This document shows positions 22,532 to 33,670 of a DNA stretch of 64,000 nucleotides, piece by piece. Made by a program: the position numbers and the translations under genes. Source of the DNA: Neurospora intermedia (Eukaryota; Ascomycota; Sordariomycetes; Sordariales; Sordariaceae); assembly GCA_037102815.1 (NCBI GenBank), contig BTPP01000007.1:496001-560000 (forward strand), read 5' to 3'. Position 1 is the first letter of the stretch; each line of letters opens with the position of its first letter. The notes beneath the pieces were generated by a model. It saw only the letters and a program-made list of their open reading frames with translations, had not been told where the DNA came from and searched no databases.

Positions 22532-23524
22532 CTACTCCAACTCAAACACGGCCCACCAAACATCCATACACCTCACCTTATCAACCCCACCCCTCTCCAT
22601 CTCCTCATACGCCCTATTCACCTCCTCAACCACCCCCAAAATCTCCTCCTCCCTCTCCTGCGCAAACCCCTCCTCTTTCACTCTGGCCTCAAACCTCCCT
22701 CCCCGCACATACCTCGTCTCAAAGTGTCCCTCCTGATACTCTTTCTTGGGCGTGAACTTGCCTTCCCTAGCGACCTTGAACCCGGCCGCTTGTGCCGCCT
22801 TGGTGATGGCCTCAACGTCGGGCGCAGCGCGGACATTCAGCGGCATCTCTTCTTTCTTAGAGGAGGAGGAAGAGGCGTGACCGTGATGATCCTGCTGCTT
22901 CTTAAGTGAATCCGCTTCGGCCTTGTACGCAAAATACAACGCCTGTGCTTTTGCAGCGAGGATATGCGGCGTTTGTGTGACCGGAAAGGAATTTTGCTTG
23001 CTGTCGTACTCGGCTACGTAGACCTTGCGGATGCGGGCGGCTGCCAGTTCTTGAAAGAGCGAGATGACGGAGGCGGAAGAGGGGAAGTAGAAGAGGGAGT
23101 GGCAGGCTGTGGCGACGTCGAAGGTTTTATCACCAGCGGTGGTGGTAGAGGTAGAATTAAAGAAGGTGGCGGCGTCGACTTGGTTGTAAAAGGAGAGACG
23201 GTCACCGAGAGGAGATTGTAGGATCTTCTCCTGAGACTCGGAAATGTTCAATGGGGTGCCGTAGTCGAGCGGCGCGGTGTCGATGCCGGTGATGTGGCAG
23301 GTTGGACCGAGTTCCAGGGCCAGAACGAGTGTGGAGTCGCCTTGGCCGCAGCCAATGTCCAGGACGCGACTGCCGGGTGGGATGGACCATTCTGAGAGAA
23401 TGGAGAGACGTTGGCGGAAGCGGGGGGCTTGAACAAGCGATGTCAAGGACTGATCGTGGGGAAAGCAAGTGATGAGGGTGGTGATTTTGGACTCTTCCTC
23501 GGAGCCCATTTCTGGGAGGGCCAT
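22532..23524 (-). CDS. phomM-like: Class I SAM methyltransferase (PhomM-like, dikaritin cluster)
   Basis: Single exon, 330 aa from the ATG at 23524 (MALPEMGSEEESKI). An in-frame extension to 23644 exists but begins with an unpatterned stretch; the internal start is preferred. SAM-binding motif I is RVLDIGCGQGDSTLVLALEL, motif II HITGIDTAPLDYG, and a post-motif region TFDVATACHSLFYFPSS. A Lys/Ser/His-rich loop (QDHHGHASSSSSKKEE) lies in the middle, and the C-terminus is rich in Glu and Arg, ending WWAVFELE. In the phomopsin pathway a methyltransferase (PhomM) N-methylates the macrocycle, and ustiloxins carry an N-methyl group; this enzyme is placed for that role. It is divergent from the gene at 24142, with about 620 bp between. 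Confidence 0.8.
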   Translation of the reverse strand: MALPEMGSEEESKITTLITCFPHDQSLTSLVQAPRFRQRLSILSEWSIPPGSRVLDIGCGQGDSTLVLALELGPTCHITGIDTAPLDYGTPLNISESQEKILQSPLGDRLSFYNQVDAATFFNSTSTTTAGDKTFDVATACHSLFYFPSSASVISLFQELAAARIRKVYVAEYDSKQNSFPVTQTPHILAAKAQALYFAYKAEADSLKKQQDHHGHASSSSSKKEEMPLNVRAAPDVEAITKAAQAAGFKVAREGKFTPKKEYQEGHFETRYVRGGRFEARVKEEGFAQEREEEILGVVEEVNRAYEEMERGGVDKVRCMDVWWAVFELE

Positions 23525-24141
23525 TGTGATGATCTGGATGGAAGTGGTTTGCGATTTGGAGGAGAGAATGAGAAGGCGTGGAAGGTGTGGAAGGTAGAAT
23601 GGCATGTAGCACCTTGTTGTTATCCCAAGATTTTGTAAGTACAAGTAATCTTAGCCATAGGAAGAATACGATTAGCTTTTTTCTTGGTGGCGTATGTAGG
23701 CGTTTAACGCGAATCGTGCACACTGTATGATAAGAGACAATATCAGCTTTATTGGATCAAAGCCGAAACGCTTGTTGAGATAGTCTAAGTGAGAGGCGCC
23801 GAACAAGGAACTGCTTTGTCGTCCGTACATGACAGTAAGATACGGGCTAAACTTGCGCCAAATACGAAGCGCTACAGCGGAGAAAGAGATGAGGACCATT
23901 CAGCTAACGCCGAACAGAGCCTTGCTCGTAAGGCGCAAGGGCGAGTCAGTGATAGTGCAACCAACCGTGCTGAGAATTTGAAACAGACTCGCCTCAAAAG
24001 GGGACACGAAAACACCGTAGAGGGAGTCATTGGAGACCCGTAGAATCCAATTCCAACAGTCATCGTGTTGATATATCTCCCAGTAAGCGCTTCACCCAAG
24101 ACCTGCCGGCAATCACTGACGCCTCCCTTTAGACCTAGGCC
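23525..24141. promoter_or_regulatory. Divergent intergenic region (methyltransferase / HDLHC protein)
   Basis: 617 bases between two outward-facing starts, so it probably holds promoters of both. No gene and no firmly identified binding site. Confidence 0.4.
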
Positions 24142-25071
24142 ATGGCAACGGGCGGCATGCGACAGTGGTGTAGCAACTTGATGGCAGCATTCAAGATGCC
24201 AGAGCTACGGCATGACCCTGGCCGGCTGGACGCAGACAGCGAAGATGATGAACGAGCACAGCTCAACAGACAGAGCCTCAAGCGGTGTGAATACGAAACT
24301 GGTGATGAAACGCCCTCGACGAAGCGACGTTTCTGGCTGCGGATTCTGCTGCTGTTGCTGGGGGCAGTTGTTGGAACAGCACTTTTTACCCATGTCTTGA
24401 CTCGTCGCTCCGTATGCCAGGCCCCTCCCACAAGACAACACCAGTCCTCCCATTCTCCATCCACACATCATGGACACAGCCATGCCGAGGATACCCCACC
24501 GAGCCATAAAGGCGAAGTGAAGGAGTGCGGAACTTCACCGGAGGAAGCTCAAGCCAGAGGGTGTGTATTTGAACAACAGTTACCAGCCTGGGTTCCCAGA
24601 GCGTGCGCGTTTCCCGAAGTTGTCGAGGAGTACAAGGACAACTTTGGAGACATGATGATGGACTGGACTTGGTATTGGGACGTCAACACCACCATGCGAG
24701 TTCCACCGGAGGCAGTGCCGGATTTGCAGGCGGGCAACTTTTCGGTGATTTATACCAAGTACCAGGCTTCGCATGATTTGCATTGCCTGTATTGCTCCCG
24801 TAAGATCATCTATGCGCTGAGCAAGGGGATCAAGATGATGGATGCCCGGTGCCATCAGTTCTATCATGGAGGTATGTTAGCATTGTGGTCGAGTATGAGT
24901 TGTTCAGGGCAGATGTTGACCAGTGTATGTCTCACTTTAGCGCACTGCATACAACATATTGGAAATTCCTTGATGATGGCTGAGAGGGGAGAAAAGAAGA
25001 GGTTACAGACTTGGGTTTACCCGCTCATGTACCATAACTGTGTGCCACTGACTTCGACCCAAGAGTCGTGA
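24142..25071 (+). CDS. Distant UstYa-like membrane protein (HDLHC family) C
   Basis: Two exons, 24142..24871 and 24941..25071, give 286 aa. The N-terminus is cytosolic and acidic, then one membrane helix (FWLRILLLLLGAVVGTALFT). The lumenal part starts with a Cys-containing module often seen in fungal clusters: ECGTSPEEAQARGCVFEQQ, LPAWVPRACAFPEVVEE, DWTWYWDVN. It continues with SHDLHCLYCSRK and, across the splice site, a HGAHCIQHIGNS motif. The two motifs resemble the HxxHC pair of UstYa proteins, but the CGTSPEEA..GC module is absent from them. The pairing suggests a divergent relative or partner of the UstYa oxidases. Its precise reaction is unknown. Confidence 0.75.
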   Translation: MATGGMRQWCSNLMAAFKMPELRHDPGRLDADSEDDERAQLNRQSLKRCEYETGDETPSTKRRFWLRILLLLLGAVVGTALFTHVLTRRSVCQAPPTRQHQSSHSPSTHHGHSHAEDTPPSHKGEVKECGTSPEEAQARGCVFEQQLPAWVPRACAFPEVVEEYKDNFGDMMMDWTWYWDVNTTMRVPPEAVPDLQAGNFSVIYTKYQASHDLHCLYCSRKIIYALSKGIKMMDARCHQFYHGGMLALWSSMSCSGQMLTSVCLTLAHCIQHIGNSLMMAERGEKKRLQTWVYPLMYHNCVPLTSTQES

Positions 25072-25244
25072 AGTCGCCGATGAATGCGTGTTGAGGGAGG
25101 AGGGGAGATACGTAGAGGTACCTGCACATGTAATGTGTATGTAAAATTGATACGGGAGGCCCGAGCTTTTTCGCACTCAAGCAAGTCCGTCATCCAATCG
25201 ATTTATTTATTTCTTTTTTCTTCCTACAACCACCAATTCCACAG

Positions 25245-27702
25245 TCAAATAGGATAACACTTGTCCACGGCGACGGCATCATTCCCCCACCAGTGCGGCA
25301 TCGTCACATTGGGCAAGTCCACCACCAAGATCATGGCCATCTGCACCAGTTGCGCACCACAGTCTAACCCAGCCCCGAGCAGATAATTGTACTTGCGAAA
25401 CCACACCGGGTGGTATCTGTACACGTACCCCATAAACACCACCGCCACCAGCGCCGATGTCGTCAGGTTCGTCGTCGGATAGATGGGAAACAGCGTTGCC
25501 CCGTTCAGCATCACCACCGGATTAACCACGCTCGCGACCTTCCCCCACTTGGGCCTCGCCAGTCTGTGTTGTACAAGCCACAGCAGCATCACCGCCAGCG
25601 GTCCCACGACAAACCCCCAGTACACCCACCGATACGGCGACTCGCCCCCAAAGAAGACGTGCGGACCCAGCACACCCCAAATCACCGACAGCGAAAAGAA
25701 GTTCTTGGTCTTCAAAGCGTTCCAAGTCGTCCCCGACACCACTTCGCCCGTCAGCTTCGGCCCCTGCGTGTCGATGATCAGCCGCATACAAGCCCAGTTG
25801 ACAAACGGGCCCAGCAACGTCCCATACACCTGCGCCACAAAAAGCTCGCGCTCGGGGATCTTCATGTAGAAGCCAAACTTGATGTCGCTGACCAGGTTGA
25901 GGCACTGCTCGAGGATCTGCCGGCCGTACACTGTGCACGTGAGCACGGCGATGGGCTTGCCGGGGAACAGGAACCCGGCCAGCAGCTCGGAGAGGTAGTC
26001 CATGCCGATTTGCACGTTGGTGAAGCCAAAGAGAATGCCACTGGGGAAGGTGAAGAGGGCGGAGATGGCCGTGATGAGGAGGAGGCCCCACCAGGGGAGT
26101 TGCATGTCGCCGCCCGAGAGCTGGACAATGGCGATAACCAAGCAGAAAAGAAGGAGAGCGAGATACCACCAGTGCGGCACGCGGGGGAGGTGGGCGGTAA
26201 GTTTGAGGTAGGGGTCGTCAAACTCGGCCCGGTGTTGTTGAACATTCTTCTTCTTTCTTGCGAAGGGATTGCTGATGGTTTGCAGCGAGCTTCGAAGGGT
26301 CTCCCAAGATTGACGCCCATGAAAAATGACAGCATACGTCAGCACGGCCGTCGACGCAGCGAATCCCCAAAAGAAGTGCATCGCGTAACTGAACGACCAA
26401 TAGGGCGGAGAATACTCCTCCAGCGCGGTCCTGTTCAGCTCATATGTTGGCGTCAAGATGCGCGAGATATTGTACCGATTCCCCTCGGCATCCCACGTCC
26501 CCGAGCTCATCGGCGCAAACTGCTGAGCCCCATTGACATTCAAGAAGTAGGCCAAGGGATACACAACCCAAATCACCACGGCCGCGCCCACAAACCGATT
26601 CATCGTCGCCCACAACGGCGTATAAAGCGGGGTCAAAAACGAAGCATAATTCCAATCCAGCGAAAAGTCCAGCAGTCCAAACCCATACGTCCCGCTGCCC
26701 AACACAAAAGCCGTCTTCTTTCCCAATCCCATCCAACAGACCACCGGCAACGAAGCCAACAAAGGCATCACAAAGCCCGGCAGCCACTGGTACACAAACG
26801 CCGCGGCCGCCACCACCCCGAAAAACCCCAGCGACTTCTTGGTCACGGACGGGTGTCGATGCATAGCATTAAACAGCGTCACGTTCGGGAGCACGCCAGG
26901 GTAGTACATGCCCGGCGGCCGAACCAAGACGTCTCGGTATAAGCCCGCAAAGCCGTACCCCATCAGTTGTGTGGTCATGAGAAACAAGACGGCCCACGGC
27001 CCGCTCATGCGCTTGTGGTAGTAGAGCTCCATGGCGGAGAGCGGGCCGAGACCGTAAGCGGTGTAGGTGCTGCCCCAGTAGGCGACGATGACGAGGGCGT
27101 GTTCTTTGGGGTTCCATGGGCCGGGGTTGAGGTTGAAGGACAGTTCTTTATGAAGAATGGGTAAAGTGAGGGTGAACTGTTTGTGTGGGAAGTGACGCGC
27201 CATGAGGGCGCCCATTCCCCAAGAAAGCAGTTGCACGACGTAGCCGGAGAGACGAACGGAGTAGGGCTTGAAGTAGTAGACGGATGAGACGGAGCAGCCG
27301 ATGATGACCCAGAAGGTGGAGAGGATCCAGAAGCGGATGGTTAGGAGGGGTTCGCTGGGGTGGCTTGTCAGGTAGTGCTTGGTTGCAAGAGGACTGGGAG
27401 CATATAACTTACGTCTCGTCGTTATGCAGGTCGACGGTCTTGGCTACGAGGGGGATGGGATAGTTCCTGAGTCGAGGATCGATCACCTCGTCGTCTTCGT
27501 TTGGAAGATGTCCAATCTTGGTGTCTTCTCGATCATGGTCCGTCCATAGAGGGGAGGTAGGAAAGGATGACCTTTGGTTATTGTCTTTGATGAAGGCGTC
27601 GGACTCTGAAGCAAGTTCAGATGGAGCGATTACCAAGTCATCCTCCTCCTCTTCAGGAATTTCTGGAAGCAGCGAGCTGCTGCCAACGTCTCGATCATCC
27701 AT
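25245..27702 (-). CDS. OPT-family oligopeptide transporter
   Basis: Two exons, 27702..27413 and 27354..25245, 799 aa. The N-terminal 100 residues are acidic and cytosolic (EIPEEEEDDLVIAPSE). The rest is a polytopic membrane protein of the oligopeptide transporter family: NPGPWNPKEHALVIVAYWGS, AYGLGPLSAMELYY, MGYGFAGLYRDVLVRPPGM, YPGVLPNVTLFNAMH, FTFPSGILFGFTNVQIGMDY, GPHVFFGGESPYRWVYWG and the C-terminal MPHWWGNDAVAVDKCYPI. OPT proteins carry tri- to pentapeptides and glutathione with protons across membranes. Its position among the RiPP genes suggests export of the cyclic peptide, retrieval of leader/spacer fragments, or self-protection. It is divergent from UstYa D at 28191 (489 bp). This differs from the MFS exporters reported for related clusters (from memory). 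Confidence 0.9.
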
Positions 27703-28190
27703 GGCTTGAGTTTGATGTCGTTGTCAGGCTCGATGCGAGAAGGGGATTATCGGGCAGTGTTAGGGCAGGTGCTCAGGTGTCAGGATCCCACCACCTGCTG
27801 TGTCATATCTCTTGCTGCAGTCTTCTGCTTGTAAATGATATTACTTGAAGTTTCGCACGAGGACCTTCACGAGCCAGCTTTGGAGACAAGGTATCGAATA
27901 GTGTGTGCAGAGTACAAGATCTGAGTGGCTCGCTGGTGCCAAGCGCATCATGTTCTACCAAAGGGGAAATTTGGCGCAACAACCACTCCAGCGCTAGATG
28001 CATGCGATTGTCCACCAACGATGGGCAGCTTCTGATACCCAGTCTTCAACATTACCATGCCATATTGCCTATGGTAGCAAGCCAGCCTGTCTATATTACG
28101 ATAAATCGATTGCAAGCAACCTCGCCCTACATTCCTAATTTCGCCGGCTTGCCCCTCTTCAGCTTCAGTTTCGTTAAACAAATATTGCAG
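27703..28190. promoter_or_regulatory. Divergent intergenic region (OPT transporter / UstYa D)
   Basis: 488 bases between outward-facing starts; probably a shared promoter region. No conserved motif firmly identified. Confidence 0.4.
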
Positions 28191-29184
28191 ATGAACATCT
28201 TCAAAAAGTCTTTTACGGCGAACAGGGACCATGAGGAGGTGAAGTATGACCCCATTGACGAATCCGAAAACGGCACGCCAGCTCGATCCAACTCCCCAAG
28301 CTCTCTCTGGTCAGCGGGCTTCGCGAGACGGCATAGTTCAATACTATCACATCCGGCTGTTGTCATCTCCCAAGCCGTAATCATCACGCTTCTCACCATA
28401 TACGCATTTGTGATTTCACGGAAAGGTCCAACCGACTTGGCGTGTGCGAGGCAGTTGTCGCCGTATTGTAAGCACATACCTACTTACTTCCTTGTCCCAC
28501 ACAACCAAGGCGCTAACACCCAACCAGCACCTTACTTAGAAAGCGATAACCTACGATATGTAGAATTCACAGACCAGAACCACCTCATGCAGCCCTCTCC
28601 ATACCGAGGCCACCCAACGCCAGAAGTAGAAGAGGCCTGGCTGAAGTTATGGCGTAGTGAGTTCCCTTCCCCCCCTTTTAATTGAAGTGTGAGGAAGAAA
28701 TACTGATGACAAACGAAAAGTGCCAACAATCCACTTTCCCGAATCCAAACTCCCCCTCCTCAACAAAACCCCTCCCAGCGCCTACGTCCACGTCTCCCCC
28801 AAGTACCTCCTCTCTTCTTCCTCCGCTTCTCCCTCAAATACCGGCGACAGCAGTGAAAAAGAAGAAGTACTAGGCTTCCTAGACGTCTTCCACCAACTCC
28901 ACTGCCTCAACCTCGTCCGACAATACACGTACCGCGACGCCTACGACTACAGCAACGTGACGGCCTTTCGGGCTCCCGAAGAGGTGGTAAGGGGACACAT
29001 TGATCACTGCATTGAGACGATTCGCAAGGCCATTATGTGCACGGCGGATGTGACGCCCATGGTGTTTTTGAAGGATGAGAGCAGAAAGGGCGGGAGGAAG
29101 AGTGATTTTAATATGAGGAAGAAGTGTAGAGATTTTGAAAGGATAAAGGAGTGGGCGGGTGGGCATATGGGGTTTGCTGCGTGA
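28191..29184 (+). CDS. UstYa/DUF3328 family oxidase D
   Basis: Three exons, 28191..28467, 28528..28656 and 28721..29184, 289 aa. The N-terminus is cytosolic (MNIFKKSFTANRD, SESENG-like) with a membrane helix (AVVISQAVIITLLTIYAFVI). The lumenal domain has NLRYVEFTDQNHLM, EEAWLKLW, the first motif FHQLHCLNLVRQYTY and the second HIDHCIETIRKAIMCTADVT, then CRDFERIKEWAGGH. This is a full-length, intact UstYa-type protein and follows the OPT gene divergently. A 27-base G run begins 29 bases after the stop (29213-29239). Confidence 0.9.
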
Positions 29185-29530
29185 GTGTAGGTACCTAGTG
29201 GGATCGATGAGAGGGGGGGGGGGGGGGGGGGGGGGGGGGTTGGGATGGGAGGGGAGAGGAAAGAAGGGACGAACCTAAGAAGGGACAAAGGAAGGAAAGT
29301 GGGTACCTAGGAGACATTCAAGCAATCTGAAATTCTTAGTCAAGTTCATGTACTCGACGTCGTGATCCAGATCTCAGAACTACCTATGATTTTGACTTGT
29401 ATATACCCACCCACGCCAGGTAAATAGACCCAGATCAATGAAAACAGAGATGAAAGCGACGGCAAAAGCAAAATATAAGAAGCTATATCATTTAAATCCA
29501 TCCAGGCACTAGAGATACCTACCTACCTAC
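29185..29530. other. Intergenic spacer, convergent (UstYa D / S41 peptidase)
   Basis: About 350 bases between two stop codons. It contains TAGGTACCTA at 29188-29197, a second GGTACCTAG at 29302, a poly-G run at 29213-29239 and TACC repeats near 29517. No gene. Confidence 0.6.
29213..29239. repeat. Poly-G tract (27 nt)
   Basis: Uninterrupted run of G immediately downstream of UstYa D. Such a long homopolymer may be a genuine slippage site or a sequencing/assembly artefact. Confidence 0.9.
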
Positions 29531-31942
29531 CTACCCACCTGTCCTCTTCCCCTTCCCGCTCCCAGAGCCAGTTTCCGAACCCTCAACACACTCACCACCC
29601 CCAAACATGACCTCCCTCGCCACCTCCCACATCTGGGCCGGCCTAAACATCATTTCCACCGTAAAGAACCGCCGACACTCCGCTGCCTCGTAAATGAACT
29701 GCGCCGGAACCGTCCCTACACTCATCCCCTTTCTCTTTCCCTCCTCACTATCATCCTCTTCTTCGTTTCCATCATCAAGGTAATACAAATCCCTAAAATT
29801 CACCCCTCCCTCCCCTTTCCAGCCCATCCTCAGCGGGAACCCATTGTCACCCACAGCAGCAGCTCCAGGAACAGGGTCAGGATCAACAGGCGCCAGCTCC
29901 TTTAATCTTTGCAACTCCTCTTCAGTCAGGATGGCAGAGTTACCTACAGCCAACTCCACAGCCCGCGAAACGTGCCGATAGATAGTCTTGAGAGACCAGT
30001 ACTGCCCTCCCTTGACGCCTCCCACGGCTTGCATGGGTGCATTTCGAGGACGGCCGCCGAAGACGAGGGTGCGGACTTTGCCTTGGCGACGGAGGAGGGA
30101 GATGAGGAGGGCGCAGGTGGATGCGCATTCGCCGTTTGTTATCTTTTGTTTTTTTGCAAGCAAGTCAATGGCCAGTTACCCAGTAATCCCACATAAAAGG
30201 GGGTAAATAAGAAAAGGCTTACAACAACGATATCCTCCGCCCTAAACGGCCTGTTCCTCCCATCCTTAGTACTCCCCTTAAACGCCCCATACCCAAACAA
30301 CGGATCCGTCTCCGTAGAAGCCAGTTCTAGACCAAAATGCGCAATCAACCTCGACATATTCCCCCCTCCTTTTCGTAGTACCTCCTCATCCGGCCCAAAT
30401 ATCTCTTCCCAACCCCCCTTAAACCTACTTTTCTGATCCGGTCTGACCACCACGCTCGCCACAAAAGGGGGATCAATCGGCACTTCTTCTTCTTCCACTT
30501 CTTCCCCTTTCAGATCTGTAGAGATATCTTTATAAACACCAGTATACACCATCCCCATCAACTTCACTATCTCCGTCGCCCGAAACCGCGTCGCCGTGCG
30601 GATTTTGAGGTCGGGAAATAACACCTTAAAAATATTGAGGCCGGGAATCACGTCCCCGCCAGGGTTCCCGCTTAGGTCGAGAATCAACTTCGTTTTGTTG
30701 TCCCGGTTAGCGGCGCGCGTGAGGAAGTCTTTTCCTGTTTGGGAAAAGGTGAGGCCAACGGTATGTTGGAAGGTGGGGATTTGGAGGATTGCTGTGTCGT
30801 CGTTGAGGTAGTACCCCCTTAATGAGTTTTGGTGGGTGCGGATGATGGGGTGCGGGTAGATTCCTTCTGCTTGGCGGGGGGTCGTTGTCAATAACATGTG
30901 GAGAGGAAGGAATGGCTGAGTGGGAGAAGCTGGAAAGAGAGGGAACGTAGTTTGGTAGACAAGCGGCTTTGAAGAGCGTTGTTCCGTCGGTGTAGTTCAT
31001 GGGTCCGTTGGTGGCGGGCCAGGTGACGGCTGTGTTAACCTGGACTGTCGTGCCGTTGTGGAATTTGAGGAGGTAGTGGGCGGATCCTGGCCAGAGACCC
31101 TGGTAGCTTTGCCAGCCGCCTCCGGTAAGAAGACCGGTGAATTGGTTGGCGGGGGAAGGGAAGAGGTGGTTGTAGCGGGCGTCGGGGTCTTGGTGTTGGA
31201 AGGCGTTGGCGAGGTGGGCTTGGAGGAAGTAAGTGGCGGAGACGGAGTTGATTTCGACTAGGTGGGATACTTGTGTGTTTGGGAACCCGGAATACAACAA
31301 TTTTGCGTCGCTCCATGTGTAGATTTTGGGTAACTTGAGGCCGTCTGATGAAATGGATACTAGGGGCGGGCTGCGTTGGAAGTGGAAGATTTGCTGGGAG
31401 CAGAGATTGATTTCTAGATGGCCTTCGTTTGCTCGGTGGATAAGGGACTTGATGTCGTTGTCGAATTCGTATTGACTTTTGTAGATACTTTTCTCAGCTC
31501 TTTGTCGAATTTTGTCAAAACCTTTTAGGAGATCGATGGAGGGTGACTTGTAGCCAGATGGAGGATCTATGAACATGTCATTTGAGTATTTTATTCAACA
31601 CTCGCTTCTCACAGAGTCACTCACGTTTGAGAGAGTCTAGAGTCGACTGGAACTGGAGATATTTCAGGTACTCATCCAGAAACTTGACTGCCCGCTCAGA
31701 GTCAAAGGGCATGGACATAAGACAGTCATATGCCGTCTGTGCTGGCATGTCAGAGAAGTCTCCATGGCCTAACAAGGGGTCAGCTTCGTGAACAAAGCAA
31801 TGGGCATGTGCTTCTACATACCGCCATTCTTGGTCCAGAGTTCATATGAGCGGGCTATCTGTAAGCAGGCGTTGTCGGTAACGGCCTCATCATGTGCCGC
31901 TACGACTGATGCCAGGGCCAATAGCACGAAGAAAAACATCAT
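29531..31942 (-). CDS. phomP-like: S41-family (tail-specific protease-like) peptidase, possibly frame-broken
   Basis: Starts at 31942 with a signal peptide (MMFFFVLLALASVVAAHDE) and exons 31942..31822, 31768..31625 and 31566.., with phases consistent. The middle carries the CPAF-like S41 pattern: SHLVEINSVSATYFLQ, FTGLLTGGGWQSYQGLWPGS, NYTDGTTLFKAACLP. The catalytic domain follows with DTAILQIPTFQ and KLILDLSGNPGGDV; the last exon (30142..29531, after an intron ending ..caaaag) begins ITNGECASTCALL, which supplies the catalytic Ser. Between about 30960 and 30900 the reading frame shifts by one and I find no convincing intron to account for it. This is either a frameshift or an undetected splice. 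S41 peptidases (PhomP1, PhomP2) occur in the phomopsin cluster, suggested to trim precursor pieces. Confidence 0.8.
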
Positions 31943-32697
31943 GAAGGCTGTCGTCGAGCCATGCGTGTTCCTTCGTCAAGGGGCTGGATTGGACACCCAG
32001 AGAGCTGACAGTTCACAATAATGCAAGGGAACCTATTGAAGTGTCGGTTAGTGGAAAAGCCCCTGTATACAGCTGTGCTAGGGGTATGGACTAACACTTA
32101 CAGCAACCCGGACCATTCACGAAAAGTGGGGCGTACCTGTGTTTGATTGTGGGTCCCCCGGGGAGTGCTTCTGCCCGCTTCACTTCTTTTTCTCGCTGAG
32201 GCAAGAGACACGAGACCCAATTCCTCATTAGCGGTACACGGAACTCGATGGTTTCGTCCTTGCAATGACAGTAATCCCCAAAGTCGAGAGATCACAAATG
32301 GTCGGGACGGAACCTCGCCGTGGATTTGGCGCCAAGTTCGGTGGTAGCGCCCAGACGAGACGCGAGCGCTGAAGCGAGTGCGCCAAAGATGGACGCCCGG
32401 TCTTGAACGTAGAACATCGGGCAGGCGGCGGCGGCAGACTGGGCGCCAGACGGACTTCCCGCGATACGGCACTGCGCGCGCCCCGGATCCAAAGTCCCGC
32501 TACGGCTATTGGGTGCCGCTGGAATTGCCTGGAGGGATGGAGACCGTAGGGGCCTTAACCACCAAGCCATTGCTGACTTTCTTGGTTACCTAGGCGATTC
32601 ACTACTTTCCACGGCGAAAGAAGACGACGGACCTTACTTAGGCGGGAGCTCTAAGAGACACAACCATAACCAACTTTACTGAAGACAAGACGACACC
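31943..32697. promoter_or_regulatory. Divergent intergenic region (S41 peptidase / UstYa E)
   Basis: About 755 bases between outward-facing starts. No gene recognised; presumed promoters. Confidence 0.4.
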
Positions 32698-33670
32698 ATG
32701 GACCATTACAGAGACGACCAAAGCAGCACCACCGTCCGGTCTTCCGCGTCCGGATCCCACATGGTCGACGACGACATGGAGGAGAAAGAGAACCTGCTCG
32801 ATTCCAACTCTCCACGCACCCCAGGGCAGCGAACGAACACGAGGAGAGGCAGACTCGCGATCCTGAGTCTTCCATGCACCACTTTTTTCCTTGCCTTGTC
32901 CAACGTTCTTTTGCTAGCATCCTTGGTGGCTGTCACTCTACAGCCTATGACAACAACAGTACCGATATCTTCAACAACCGCAGAACAACCACCACGCCAA
33001 TACCCCGAACAACCACCCTGGGAGCCCCAAGTGGATTTCCGAACCGAAATCTTCCGGTTCCAGACAATTTATGGCGCGGAACCAAGTGAGGACGTGGAAC
33101 AGGCTTGGACTGCCATGATTCCTAGTATGTCATCATCATCTCTCGATCTTCCTATTTCACCGAAGAATGGTGTATAACTGATCAACAAATAACACAAAAA
33201 ACAGAAGGCAAAGGCTTCATCCTCCTCCCCAACGAAACAGCCGACACGTTACCAGACCTCCCCAGGCTGGATAAATCCAACAAGCAACAACACGCCATGA
33301 TTTCTGTTTTTCATCAGTTGCACTGTCTCGTGAGCTTTCCCCCCCCCCCCCCCCCCCCTCTCCCTCTCCCTTTTCCCCTTTCCCATCCTCTCAACAATTA
33401 CTAACGCCCAAAAAGTACATGACCCGCGCGGGCTACTTTGCCGCCAAATCCGGCAACTTGGACGAAGTCAACACCCCTCATCTGACACACTGCTGGGACT
33501 ACCTCCGGCAGGGAATCATGTGCAATGCCGACACCACCCTCGAATGGATCACGTACCCCGACGAGAGTGGGAGTACCGGGTGGGGATATCAGCATACGTG
33601 CAAGGACTTTGGGGCTGTGTTTGAGTGGGCTGAGCGTCATCGGTTTAGGGAGTGGAAGGTTATTCATTAG
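32698..33670 (+). CDS. UstYa/DUF3328 family oxidase E
   Basis: Three exons, 32698..33124, 33205..33329 and 33416..33670, 268 aa, phases consistent. The N-terminus is cytosolic and acidic (MDHYRDDQSSTT, DDMEEKENLL), then the helix TTFFLALSNVLLLASLVAVT. Lumenal part: FRFQTIYGAEPSEDVEQAW, GFILLPNETADTL, first motif VFHQLHCL at the exon 2 end, then HLTHCWDYLRQGIMCNADTT and CKDFGAVFEWAERH. Intron 2 contains a C run of 20 (33339-33358). Full length and apparently intact. Confidence 0.9.
33339..33358. repeat. Poly-C tract in intron 2 of UstYa E
   Basis: Run of about 20 C just after the gtgagc donor. It sits only in the intron, so length change would not alter the protein, though it could affect splicing. 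Confidence 0.85.

Noticed and set aside
25410-26942. Long plus-strand frame opposite the OPT transporter
   Set aside because: It is the antisense shadow of the well-supported transporter frame (Arg/His-rich, typical mirror composition).
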